From Maribacter aquivivus (GTDB taxonomy: Bacteria; Bacteroidota; Bacteroidia; Flavobacteriales; Flavobacteriaceae): a DNA stretch of 64,000 bases. The notes under the pieces were generated by a model, which saw nothing but the letters and a program-made list of their open reading frames with translations, was not told the DNA's origin and searched no databases. Location of the stretch: NCBI RefSeq assembly GCF_900142175.1, contig NZ_FQZX01000003.1, positions 342,401 through 406,400 on the forward strand, in the 5' to 3' direction. Shown piece after piece: positions 55,098-63,596 of this stretch (the first letter of the stretch is position 1; each line of letters starts with the position of its first letter). The position numbers and the translations under genes are program-made.

Positions 55098-55192
55098 AGC
55101 TTGTGTACAACAATTAAATATATAACATATGTTATATATCCTGCCAATATGAGATATATAAAACATATGTTATATATATCTCATATTGGCAA
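55098..55192. repeat. attC-like site with 22-bp and 50-bp palindromes
   Basis: It starts AGCTTGTGTACAAC. A perfect 22-bp palindrome lies at 55118-55139. It is followed by an almost perfect 50-bp palindrome (one mismatch) at 55142-55191. Both are centred on an ACATATGT core within AACATATGTT. The outer end carries TGCCAAT/ATTGGCA, like the R-type ends elsewhere. Similar in position and centre to 11275-11308. Confidence 0.65.
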
Positions 55193-55262
55193 TATACCAA
55201 ATTACATGTGAAGAAAACTCCTACTAGTTTTAAACTGTATTAATATGTGATATTCACAAAGC

Positions 55263-55294
55263 AAAAAAAAGCCCGCCTTTACAGACGAGCTTTT
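55263..55294 (-). terminator. Rho-independent terminator of the heme-binding lipoprotein gene
   Basis: On the minus strand AAAGCTCG pairs with CGGGCTTT across a loop of about ten bases, followed by a T-run. It lies about 25 nt past the HmuY stop codon. Confidence 0.75.
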
Positions 55295-55318
55295 ATAAAC
55301 AACTTAAATTAAAACAAA

Positions 55319-55945
55319 CTACTCAAAAGAAGTTTCCCCTATATTAGGGTTATATACATAATTAAAGGTGAAGTAAGGTGTTGCATCTGCAAACGCATCT
55401 GGTTCGGCAGGGGCGTTTTCATAGTAGCTAATAATCTCTACTTTGGCATAATTACCTTCTGTTGTTCTAATTACAAATATTTTACCTGGTATTGGTGTAA
55501 TAACGTGTGATGGTGGTCCGGCGTAATTGTACCATCCATTGTCACTACCTGTAGGTATGGTAAATGCAGCATCGGCATCTTGGTTAAAAGATAGTCCGTC
55601 AGCTGTAGTTACGCTTGCCAATGTACCTGTTACTATGGCTACACCTGCATTTCCGTTGCGTACAGGTTCATCTGCAGTACCGGTTTCTGCGCCGCCGTTT
55701 ATGGCTATGGTTGTTCCTCTAAAGGCTATATCCCAATCTGTATCGCTAGTGGTAATTGCGCCTGTTTCAAAATCGAATTTTGTAAACTCCCCGCCAACAG
55801 CTTCTCCTTGTCCACCTGTTTGTGGTGCATATAGGTTGCTTACAGTTTCCGTTTGTATCGGTTCTGCTGGGGTGTTGTCATCGTCGTTACTGCAAGAGGC
55901 GAATGCCACTGCTAAAAATGCTACTGCTAAAATGTTCTTCGTCAT
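55319..55945 (-). CDS. hmuY: HmuY-family heme-binding lipoprotein
   Basis: 208 residues. A lipoprotein signal (MTKNILAVAFLAVAFASCSN, lipobox Cys18) precedes a beta-rich domain. HmuY traits are SNLYAPQTGGQGEAVGGEFTKFDF, SDTDWDIAFRGTTIAINGG and KIFVIRTTEGNYAKVEIISYYENA near the C-terminus. HmuY proteins bind heme outside the cell and hand it to a TonB receptor. The receptor gene lies immediately upstream (37 nt) on the same strand. The heme ligands are not obvious here. Confidence 0.85.
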   Translation of the reverse strand: MTKNILAVAFLAVAFASCSNDDDNTPAEPIQTETVSNLYAPQTGGQGEAVGGEFTKFDFETGAITTSDTDWDIAFRGTTIAINGGAETGTADEPVRNGNAGVAIVTGTLASVTTADGLSFNQDADAAFTIPTGSDNGWYNYAGPPSHVITPIPGKIFVIRTTEGNYAKVEIISYYENAPAEPDAFADATPYFTFNYVYNPNIGETSFE

Positions 55946-55982
55946 GGTAATTGTAATTAAAACCTGCTCATTGGCAGGTGGG

Positions 55983-58100
55983 TTAGAATTGATAATTTAA
56001 TTTTACGTATCCTTGAATTCCCGGCATCGTCGGGATATTGTTATCGGTATAGTCCAAAATATTATTGGCACCTACCTGTAGTGTAAAGTTGTTGTAGAAT
56101 GTTTTACTGGCTGCCGCATTTACGGTAACAAAGCCATCTATAAAACTGCTATCGTAGATATCTATGAGTCCGTTACCATTGGTATCAAACTGCGCATACT
56201 TACTACGGTACAGTAGTCGAATGTTTAGATTTGTTTTTGCAACGGGTATATCATAGTAGACCTTAAAATTTGCATTGTGGCGAGATCTATTTACCAAACC
56301 AAAATAGTCGGTCTGTGATAATGCAATGGTCTGCCCATTATTAGGGTCGCGTACAAACACTTGGTTATTTTTTATATCTTGTTTTTTCTGCTTGTCAAAA
56401 GCATACAATAATTGATATCCAGCACTTATGTTTAGGTCATTAGTTAGTTTGTAGGCAGAATTAATTTCGAAACCTGTGATGTATATTTCATCAAAATTGA
56501 CATAGCTAAACACATTTTGTCCGTTTGTTTTTCTTGCAATAATGCGGGTGTCTATTAGGTTTTTAAAATCGTTTCTAAAGAAATTGACTTCTGTATTTCC
56601 ACGACCATGTTTTAGATTGAAACCTAGGTTGTATCCAATAGAGCTTTCTGCTTCTAAGGGTTTGCTTAGGTTATCTTGGGTCACAACCACATTAAGTATT
56701 TGATCTTGTTCTTCTAGTTCTTTCAGTTTATCTAATGCTACGTTATACCCTAAAACCGTATAGCCAACGGCGGAGTTTGTAAAATCAAAATACAGCTGTC
56801 TAAAATCTGGTGCTTTAAAACCGTAACCTATAGAACCTTTAATAGATAGGTTGTCGTTTAATTGATAGCGTAGTGCCAGTTTGGGACTAAATTGATTGTT
56901 GTATTCAGAGTGATTATCAAACCGGGCACCTGCAATAACATTTAAGTTTTCTATTGGGTCAAAATCGTATTGCGCGTATGCATACTGGGAGCTGAAGTTT
57001 ATGGTGTTATCAAAGTAAGTTCTATCCAATTCATCTAATTGAAGACCAATACCAGCAGTTAAAGTTCCATTTTGGAACCCCGTTGTCTCTGTATTGTTTT
57101 CTGATGAAAATGTATAACTACCACGAACTTCTGGTCTAAATAATTTCTGGTTGAAATCACTATCACTTAAAATAGCTGTAGAGATAGGATCTGACAATAA
57201 TTCTGTAGCTACGTAATTAGTATAATAAAGCTCGTAGGCCATGGTAAGATTTGGGGTCCATTTATGGTCTAATCTGGTATGCGCGTTCCATTCTTGTTCT
57301 TTAGTATCGCCTTGGTATTGAATGCTATCCAATGTAAAACCGGCATCTTGGTTTTGATCATAAAAACGCCCAGAGGCAAACAGCGATAAATTGTCGTTAA
57401 AATCATAATACAATCGCCCGTTTAAGGTGTAGTTTGTAAACGGATTTACCGTATTACCATCAACATCTTCATTAAGGTCATACCCATTGCTAGAGAACCT
57501 ATTGGCAAAGAAACCATAGCGAAATTTTTTAAATGCTTGTTTTATATCTAGGTTAATGTCTTGCTGAGAAAAGCTTCCAATTCTGTAAGATGCATTACCG
57601 GTCAACGCTTCTGTTTTTGGCTTTTCCGTAATTATATTGATGACTCCGCCTAAAGCTTCAGATCCATATAAACTGCTAGACGGACCTTTTACTACTTCTA
57701 TCTGTTTAATGTTGCCCACGGTAAGCCTACTTAAATCAAAATTACCGGCACTTCTACCAACTAGGGGAACACCATCTATTAAAATAAGAATATAGTCTGA
57801 TGCGATACCTTGAATCTGTACACCTTGAAACCCGCTTTCATCGGCTACGGTTATTATACCGGTCTGCTCATTCAATATTTCGTTTAAACGGACGCTACCA
57901 GATTTTATAATTTGTTTTTTACCCACTAAGGTTACTGGTAGGGGTAACGATGATAATTGGCGTTCTGTTCTTGTTGCGGTTACAATTACTTCATCTAGTT
58001 GCTGGGCAAGGATAGAATCGGTCGGATTTTCAACTCGGGTCTGTGCTATGGCAAAGTAAGATCCTATAAGTAGTAAGCATGTGGTAAGTTGAAATCGCAT
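55983..58100 (-). CDS. hmuR: TonB-dependent outer membrane receptor (heme/iron type)
   Basis: 705 residues with a signal peptide (MRFQLTTCLLLIGSYFAIA). The plug domain (about 30-155) has LDEVIVTATRTERQLSSLPL, GVQIQGIASDYILILIDGVPL and VEVVKGPSSSLYGSEALGG-like segments. The beta-barrel follows and ends with the aromatic YVKLNYQF. Paired with HmuY, it should import heme or an iron chelate using TonB energy. The start is 114 nt from the divergent DUF6607 gene. That gap contains two identical operator-like repeats, so iron regulation is likely. Confidence 0.92.
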   Translation of the reverse strand: MRFQLTTCLLLIGSYFAIAQTRVENPTDSILAQQLDEVIVTATRTERQLSSLPLPVTLVGKKQIIKSGSVRLNEILNEQTGIITVADESGFQGVQIQGIASDYILILIDGVPLVGRSAGNFDLSRLTVGNIKQIEVVKGPSSSLYGSEALGGVINIITEKPKTEALTGNASYRIGSFSQQDINLDIKQAFKKFRYGFFANRFSSNGYDLNEDVDGNTVNPFTNYTLNGRLYYDFNDNLSLFASGRFYDQNQDAGFTLDSIQYQGDTKEQEWNAHTRLDHKWTPNLTMAYELYYTNYVATELLSDPISTAILSDSDFNQKLFRPEVRGSYTFSSENNTETTGFQNGTLTAGIGLQLDELDRTYFDNTINFSSQYAYAQYDFDPIENLNVIAGARFDNHSEYNNQFSPKLALRYQLNDNLSIKGSIGYGFKAPDFRQLYFDFTNSAVGYTVLGYNVALDKLKELEEQDQILNVVVTQDNLSKPLEAESSIGYNLGFNLKHGRGNTEVNFFRNDFKNLIDTRIIARKTNGQNVFSYVNFDEIYITGFEINSAYKLTNDLNISAGYQLLYAFDKQKKQDIKNNQVFVRDPNNGQTIALSQTDYFGLVNRSRHNANFKVYYDIPVAKTNLNIRLLYRSKYAQFDTNGNGLIDIYDSSFIDGFVTVNAAASKTFYNNFTLQVGANNILDYTDNNIPTMPGIQGYVKLNYQF

Positions 58101-58101
58101 T

Positions 58102-58161
58102 ATTCTTATTTAGAATTATTCTTAATACGGAGCAAATATATAAACAATTCTTATTTAGAAT
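58102..58161. promoter_or_regulatory. Two identical Fur-like inverted-repeat operators
   Basis: ATTCTTATTTAGAAT occurs twice, at 58102-58116 and 58147-58161. Each copy has arms ATTCT and AGAAT around TATTT. The first is followed by a further ATTCTTAA. The arrangement, in the shared promoter of a TonB receptor and an iron-linked operon, matches Fur-type operators in AT-rich Bacteroidota. The identity of the regulator is inferred. Confidence 0.6.
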
Positions 58162-58174
58162 AAATAAAAATAGT

Positions 58175-58182
58175 TATTTTTG
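58175..58182 (+). promoter_or_regulatory. Bacteroidota-type -7 promoter element
   Basis: TATTTTTG fits the TAnnTTTG consensus of Bacteroidota sigma factor. It lies 33 nt before the ATG of the DUF6607 gene and about 14 nt after the second operator copy, so a bound repressor would cover the promoter. No clear -33 TTG is seen. Confidence 0.5.
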
Positions 58183-58214
58183 GCCTCGAACCTAAAACAT
58201 TAAATCATCAAGTA

Positions 58215-59120
58215 ATGAGAACACCGATCACTATAGTAATGGCACTACTGGTTTCAATGAGTGCTTTTTCTCAAAAGGATAAAAAGAAAAAAGACCGCGA
58301 GGCTATAAAAAGCATGTGTGGTTGTTATGAAGTAACCTTCAATTTTGCAGAGACGTTTAATTACAGTTCAGATTCTTTGTATAAACCGTCTAAAACCAAA
58401 ATAGATAAAGGTCTAGAATGGGCAGAATTGGTAACAGATGAGAATGATAAAATCTCTATTCAACATTTACTACAAGTAGGTAACCCAGCAGAACCACATA
58501 TAGTTAAACATTGGAGGCAAGATTGGTTATTTGAAAACACAGATCTATACTCTTACAACGCCAATAACAGTTGGACATTTACCAAATTGCCAGCAAATGA
58601 GGTGAAAGGGCAGTGGACACAAAAAGTATATCAAGTAGATGACAGTCCTAGATATGAAGGTTCTTCTACTTGGGTTCATGTAGATGGTAAGAGCTATTGG
58701 GAGAATACTGCCGATGCTCCGTTGCCTAGACGTGAGTATACTACAAGAAGCGATTATAATTTAACCGTTCGTGGAAATAGACAAGAGATTACTGATTATG
58801 GTTGGTTGCATGATCAAGATAATACCAAAGTAATACGTGAAGCTGGTAAGCCAGATGTTATCGTTGCTAAGGAAAAAGGATATAATACCTATGTAAAGGT
58901 TGATGATAGCAAATGTGCGGCTGCTGCTAATTGGTGGAAAGAACACACTGATAAATGGTCAATTGTACGAAGTAAATGGGATAATGTATACGGGCGTAAC
59001 ACTGATCTTTCTTTAGAAGAGAAGGTTGATAATAAAGTATTGTATAAATACCTTTTTGATGATACTTATGATCAAGAAGGGGAAATTGAAGAAGTAATAG
59101 AATCATTTGTAAAGAAATAA
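58215..59120 (+). CDS. DUF6607 family secreted protein
   Basis: 301 residues with a signal peptide (MRTPITIVMALLVSMSAFS). The family pattern is MCGCYEVTFNFAETF, IVKHWRQDWLFENTDLY, WTQKVYQVDDSPRYEG and DYGWLHDQDNTKV. DUF6607 members appear repeatedly in Bacteroidota iron-related loci, and their function is unknown. The stop is followed after 4 nt by the ankyrin gene, so they share a transcript. Likely periplasmic. Confidence 0.82.
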   Translation: MRTPITIVMALLVSMSAFSQKDKKKKDREAIKSMCGCYEVTFNFAETFNYSSDSLYKPSKTKIDKGLEWAELVTDENDKISIQHLLQVGNPAEPHIVKHWRQDWLFENTDLYSYNANNSWTFTKLPANEVKGQWTQKVYQVDDSPRYEGSSTWVHVDGKSYWENTADAPLPRREYTTRSDYNLTVRGNRQEITDYGWLHDQDNTKVIREAGKPDVIVAKEKGYNTYVKVDDSKCAAAANWWKEHTDKWSIVRSKWDNVYGRNTDLSLEEKVDNKVLYKYLFDDTYDQEGEIEEVIESFVKK

Positions 59121-59124
59121 GAAT

Positions 59125-60627
59125 ATGAAAACTGTAAAACTAATAGCCTTAACCGCACTGTTGTTTGTAAGCTTCACAGGTATTGCACAACAAAAGAATG
59201 AATTATTAAATCGCAAATTTTGGAAAAGCAATCCAGATGTTGCGGCCGTAAAACAAAAGATTGCAGAAGGAAATGATCCTACTGCGTTTGACGATAATGC
59301 TTTTGATGCAACTGCATTGGCAATTACCACAAAGGCAGATACCGAAGTGATAAAATACTTGCTTTCTTTAGAGGGTAATGGTGTAGATAAGAAAACCCAT
59401 GACAGCCGTATTTATTTACACTGGGCAAGTTATTCTGGAGATGCCGAATTGGTGCAGTATTTATTAGATAACGGTGCTTCTGTAACCGCTTTAGATAGCC
59501 ACCGTTTTACACCTCTTGCTTTTGGAGCAAATGCCGGACTTACAAATCCTGCAATCTATTCTGCTTTTGAGAAAAAGGGTGTGAATTTGGCTGAAGAGAA
59601 AAATGACCACGGTGCCAACTTATTACTAATGGCCGCACCTTCATTGAAGAGTGAAAAAGAATTAAATTTCTTTACGGGCAAAGGTTTGGCCTTAGATAGT
59701 AAAGACAATGATGGTAACGGAATTTTCAATTATGCTTCTAAAAAAGGTAATATAGATTTTCTAAAATTACTTGTTGAGAAAGGGGTGGACTATAAAACAC
59801 TGAACAATAATGGAGGTAATGCATTTATGTTTGCATCACAAGGTGGTCGTGGATTCAGTAATGGGTTACCGGTCTATACATACTTAAAAGGTCTAGGTTT
59901 GGAACCTAATATTGTTGAGAAAAATGGAAGTACTCCATTACACCGTTTAGCATTCAGTAATAAAGATGCTGCCATATTTGAACTTTTTTTAAATGCAGGC
60001 GCAGATGTAAATCAGGCAGATGAAAAGGGTAATACGCCATTCTTAAATGCTGCTACTAGAAATGAACTTGCCATGGTGCAATTACTATCTAAAGATGTAA
60101 AGGATATCAATACAGCTAATACTGATGGTGAAACAGCTTTAATGCTTGCTGCCCATGATAACAGTGTAGATGTAGTTGAGTTTTTATTGGAAAAAGGTGC
60201 GGACATTAATGCGCAAGATTCTAAGGGGAATACAGTTGCTTATTTCTTGGCAGAATCTTTCAGTAAAAGAAATGCAGATGCCTTTGATGCTAAGCTTGCT
60301 GTATTGAAAACAAAGGGATTAAAATTTAATACCGTTCAATCTGAAGGAAATACATTGTACCATATCGCTGCTAGAAAGAACGATTTAGAATTGTTGAAAA
60401 GACTTTCTACCTTTGATATAGATGTAAATGCTAAGAATGATGAGGGCTTAACAGCTTTACATTTAGCGGCAATGAAAGCAGAGAATGATAAGATGCTTAA
60501 GTTTTTAATAGCTAACGGTGCAGATGCAAAGAGTAAAACCGATTTTGAAGAAACCGTGTACGATCTAGCAAGTGAAAACGAATTGTTACAGAAAGAGAAT
60601 ACATCATTAAATTTTTTAAAGCAATAA
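59125..60627 (+). CDS. Secreted ankyrin-repeat protein
   Basis: 500 residues with a signal peptide (MKTVKLIALTALLFVSFTGIA). The rest is built of about twelve ankyrin repeats, for example VQYLLDNGASVTALD, FLKLLVEKGVDYKTLN, IFELFLNAGADVNQAD, VVEFLLEKGADINAQD and MLKFLIANGADAKSKT. Ankyrin solenoids bind partners. In Bacteroidota iron operons such proteins are recurrent and uncharacterised. It is tightly linked to the DUF6607 gene and probably acts in the periplasm alongside it. Confidence 0.9.
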   Translation: MKTVKLIALTALLFVSFTGIAQQKNELLNRKFWKSNPDVAAVKQKIAEGNDPTAFDDNAFDATALAITTKADTEVIKYLLSLEGNGVDKKTHDSRIYLHWASYSGDAELVQYLLDNGASVTALDSHRFTPLAFGANAGLTNPAIYSAFEKKGVNLAEEKNDHGANLLLMAAPSLKSEKELNFFTGKGLALDSKDNDGNGIFNYASKKGNIDFLKLLVEKGVDYKTLNNNGGNAFMFASQGGRGFSNGLPVYTYLKGLGLEPNIVEKNGSTPLHRLAFSNKDAAIFELFLNAGADVNQADEKGNTPFLNAATRNELAMVQLLSKDVKDINTANTDGETALMLAAHDNSVDVVEFLLEKGADINAQDSKGNTVAYFLAESFSKRNADAFDAKLAVLKTKGLKFNTVQSEGNTLYHIAARKNDLELLKRLSTFDIDVNAKNDEGLTALHLAAMKAENDKMLKFLIANGADAKSKTDFEETVYDLASENELLQKENTSLNFLKQ

Positions 60628-60678
60628 AGAAACCTGCCAGGTCCATTTAATATGCCCTGGTAAGAAAATAGATTACAG

Positions 60679-61164
60679 ATGAAAAGAGTATTAAAATTTA
60701 TACCGGCAATTGTATTGATCGGTGCGTTACTAACAGCATTTACTCCCGTAGAAAAAACAGCGGTAAAATGTCTTATTCAATTAACTAATTATTCTGGTGA
60801 AGGTGCCTACCTAATTGTATCCATAGTTGATGCCGATAACGAATATGTTGAAACCTTATATGTTCAAGGTAAAGACAGTGAGTGGTATAGTGAAATTACC
60901 GAGTGGTGGAAATTCTATGGTAAAAATCGCCCTAATATTGATGCAATTTCTGGTGAAACCATAAGCGGTGGCGAGCGTGCGTTGTCAGTATTACAAATCC
61001 CAAATGATAAAATCGACAAGGGTTATAATCTACGTTTTGAAACCTCAGTTGAGGATCAAGGGTACTATGCAGATGATATTCAATTTGCATTGACTACAGA
61101 GAATTTAAAAGCAAAAGTAGAGGGCAAAGGATTCATTCGTTATGTCCGCATGCTTCCTCAGTAA
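60679..61164 (+). CDS. DUF2271 family secreted protein
   Basis: 161 residues with a signal peptide (MKRVLKFIPAIVLIGALLTAF). DUF2271 features include YVETLYVQGKDSEWYSEITEWWKFYG and the AISGETISGGERALSV region. Members are usually encoded next to PepSY-domain reductases, as here, and may be periplasmic partners of that flavoprotein. The precise role is unknown. Confidence 0.85.
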   Translation: MKRVLKFIPAIVLIGALLTAFTPVEKTAVKCLIQLTNYSGEGAYLIVSIVDADNEYVETLYVQGKDSEWYSEITEWWKFYGKNRPNIDAISGETISGGERALSVLQIPNDKIDKGYNLRFETSVEDQGYYADDIQFALTTENLKAKVEGKGFIRYVRMLPQ

Positions 61165-61181
61165 TAATTTGTACTAGAAGA

Positions 61182-61288
61182 CGTCTTTGCGAGGAGCTTT
61201 TCGCGACGAAGCAATCTTCATAATTTAGGTAGCTTGTGGTTTTTTTTGTTACCAAGAAGTGGATTACTTCATTTTATTCGTAATGACA
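61182..61288. repeat. Single copy of the about 120-bp palindromic repeat
   Basis: It begins CGTCTTTGCGAGGAGC and ends TTCGTAATGAC, with GACGAAGCAATCTTC inside. The ends are inverted copies of each other. It is a diverged copy of the units at 63597-64000 and lies in the gap between the DUF2271 and PepSY genes. Confidence 0.75.
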
Positions 61289-61399
61289 TTTTAAGTTAAT
61301 ACGTTTATTTTACAATCAGAGTGTTATTTCCAGAATGTCATTTTATGATGTTCTGGAATTTTTTAAAGTATATAGCAATATAAAATTACAGTACTACTT

Positions 61400-63595
61400 A
61401 TGACGATTTCTATTTGGCGCTATAGTCATCTTACGCTTGCCTTAGTTTCTTCGCTATTCTTGATAGTTGCTTCTGTTACCGGAATCATTTTAGCGGTAGA
61501 ACCAATTTCGCACCAAGCTAAGGGCTATGCCGTAGAAAATCTAGAAGAAGTCTCCTTGGCAACGACCATAGATGCCCTAAAGAATTCTTATGATGAGGTG
61601 TTAGGGCTGGAAGTAGAATCATCTGGGTTCGTTAAAGCTTCTGTGCTAACTATGGACATGGAGACCTTAGATGTGTATGTAAATCCTGCAACGGGCGAGC
61701 AATTGGGCGAGGTAGAAGAACGACCTTATATTTATACATTCGCCACCAACTTACACCGATCTCTTTTTCTTAAAAGTATAGGTAGGTTCTTCGTAGGTCT
61801 AATTTCATTACTCTTATTCATTATAGCTGTTACAGGCTTAATTTTGTTAGCGAAAAGACAAGGTGGATTTCTAAAGCTTTTTTCAAAAGTTAAGAAAGAT
61901 TACTTTGAAATGCGATACCATGTCGTTTTAAGTAAATGGTTCTTTATTCCTATTTTAATTCTGGCACTCACCGGAGTCTATTTATCTGCGGAGAAATTCA
62001 ACTTGTTGCCCAATACGGTTGTAGCGCAACAACAATTTGCTATCAATGATAATGCTGAGGTTTATGAAACCATTGGTGATATTCCTTTTTTTAAGGAAAC
62101 AATCTTAGCTGAAATTCGTCAGGTAGAATTTCCGTTTTCCGATGACCCAGAGGAATATTACCTCATTGCCTTACAGAATAAGGAGGTTCAGGTAAATCAG
62201 CAAACAGGTGAAATTGTTAGTAGTGGTGACTATCCCTTTGTGACTTTAGCTTCGAGATTAAGTTTAGTGCTACATACTGGTGAGGGCAGTGTACTTTGGT
62301 CTATCATTCTATTGCTTGCTAGTGCATCCATATTATTTTTTATGTATTCCGGTTTTGTAATGACCCTAAAGCGTAGAAAGAAAGGAAAGCGAATTGCTAC
62401 AATGCCAAATAAGGATGAATGTGAGTTTGTCATATTGGTAGGGTCGGAGAGTGGTACTGCGTTTGACTTTGGACAGCGATTGTATAACGGATTGACAAAA
62501 GTTGGAAAGAACGTTTATTTGACGGAACTTAATACATACACCACGTACGCTAGGGCGACGAATATCATCGTATTTACCTCTACTTACGGTGAAGGAGAAC
62601 CACCAACGAATGCCCGTAAATTTCCAGCAATATTTTCCACTATTAAACAACCGAATACAATTGATTTTTCAGTAATCGGTTTTGGCTCTTTAGATTATCC
62701 GGATTACTGCAAGTTTGCAATTGATATTGATAAGCAAATTGCCGATGCTTTAGATTTTAATAGACAATTGCCCTTATTTAAAATTAATAAAGCAGATTTT
62801 GAGTCTTTTGAACTTTGGATGATTCAATTTGGTAATCAAGTAGGATTTGCTATTCCAATAGAGCGTCCTGTAGTTAATAAAAAGAAATATAAGAAAGTAG
62901 ATTTTGAAGTTTTAGAACGAACGGAGCTAAATATTGATGATACTTTTTTGCTGAAGTTACAACCAAAAACTAATATTGAATTTACCTCTGGAGATCTGTT
63001 GGCTGTATTTCCAAATGGAGATGAAACGGTTAGGCAGTATTCAATTGCTAGAATTGAAGACGATATTCTATTGAGTATTAAAAAACATGAATTAGGAAGA
63101 GGTTCTAATTTTCTCTTCGGATTAAAAGTTGGTGAAACTATAAGAGCTGCTATTGATAGTAATGAACATTTTCATTTACCCAAAAATGAAAAAAATGTAA
63201 TTCTTATCTCAAATGGCACTGGTATAGCTCCGTTTTTAGGAATGATTTCAAAAAATACAACTCAGAATATCTCTTTGTTCTGGGGAGGCCGTAAAAAAGC
63301 CTCTATGGATGTTTATAATTCTATTTTAGAAAAAAACTCATTAAATTATAAAAACATCAAGATATTTTCAACGTTCTCTAGAGAAGGCGAAAAGCAATAT
63401 GTTCAAGATGTTATTAAAGAGCAAAAAGATTTGGTGCTACAAACAATTAACACTGGTGGCACCATTATGATTTGTGGTTCGCTGGCAATGCAGCATGATG
63501 TTCTTGATGTATTCGAAAATATGCTCCAAAACAATGAACTTATAACTTTTGATGCTTTCGAAAAAAGCGACCAGTTGAAGACAGATTGTTATTAG
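61400..63595 (+). CDS. PepSY-transmembrane / flavodoxin / NADPH reductase fusion
   Basis: 731 residues. The N-terminal PepSY_TM part has four membrane helices (about 10-30, 130-150, 185-205 and 300-325) with TNLHRSLFLKSIGRF and ALTGVYLSAEKFN. A flavodoxin domain follows (about 343-480; ILVGSESGTAFDFGQRLY, FTSTYGEGEPPTNARKF). A sulfite-reductase-like FAD/NADPH domain forms the rest (about 495-731; VRQYSIARIE, ILISNGTGIAPFLGMI, IMICGSLAMQHDVL). It would carry electrons from NADPH through FMN across the membrane. In this locus ferric or heme-iron reduction is the natural role. Confidence 0.9.
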   Translation: MTISIWRYSHLTLALVSSLFLIVASVTGIILAVEPISHQAKGYAVENLEEVSLATTIDALKNSYDEVLGLEVESSGFVKASVLTMDMETLDVYVNPATGEQLGEVEERPYIYTFATNLHRSLFLKSIGRFFVGLISLLLFIIAVTGLILLAKRQGGFLKLFSKVKKDYFEMRYHVVLSKWFFIPILILALTGVYLSAEKFNLLPNTVVAQQQFAINDNAEVYETIGDIPFFKETILAEIRQVEFPFSDDPEEYYLIALQNKEVQVNQQTGEIVSSGDYPFVTLASRLSLVLHTGEGSVLWSIILLLASASILFFMYSGFVMTLKRRKKGKRIATMPNKDECEFVILVGSESGTAFDFGQRLYNGLTKVGKNVYLTELNTYTTYARATNIIVFTSTYGEGEPPTNARKFPAIFSTIKQPNTIDFSVIGFGSLDYPDYCKFAIDIDKQIADALDFNRQLPLFKINKADFESFELWMIQFGNQVGFAIPIERPVVNKKKYKKVDFEVLERTELNIDDTFLLKLQPKTNIEFTSGDLLAVFPNGDETVRQYSIARIEDDILLSIKKHELGRGSNFLFGLKVGETIRAAIDSNEHFHLPKNEKNVILISNGTGIAPFLGMISKNTTQNISLFWGGRKKASMDVYNSILEKNSLNYKNIKIFSTFSREGEKQYVQDVIKEQKDLVLQTINTGGTIMICGSLAMQHDVLDVFENMLQNNELITFDAFEKSDQLKTDCY

Positions 63596-63596
63596 C

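Noticed and set aside
55527..56000. 157-residue plus-strand frame
   Set aside because: It is antisense to the HmuY-family gene. The low-complexity Ser/Ala/Val composition is a shadow of that gene.
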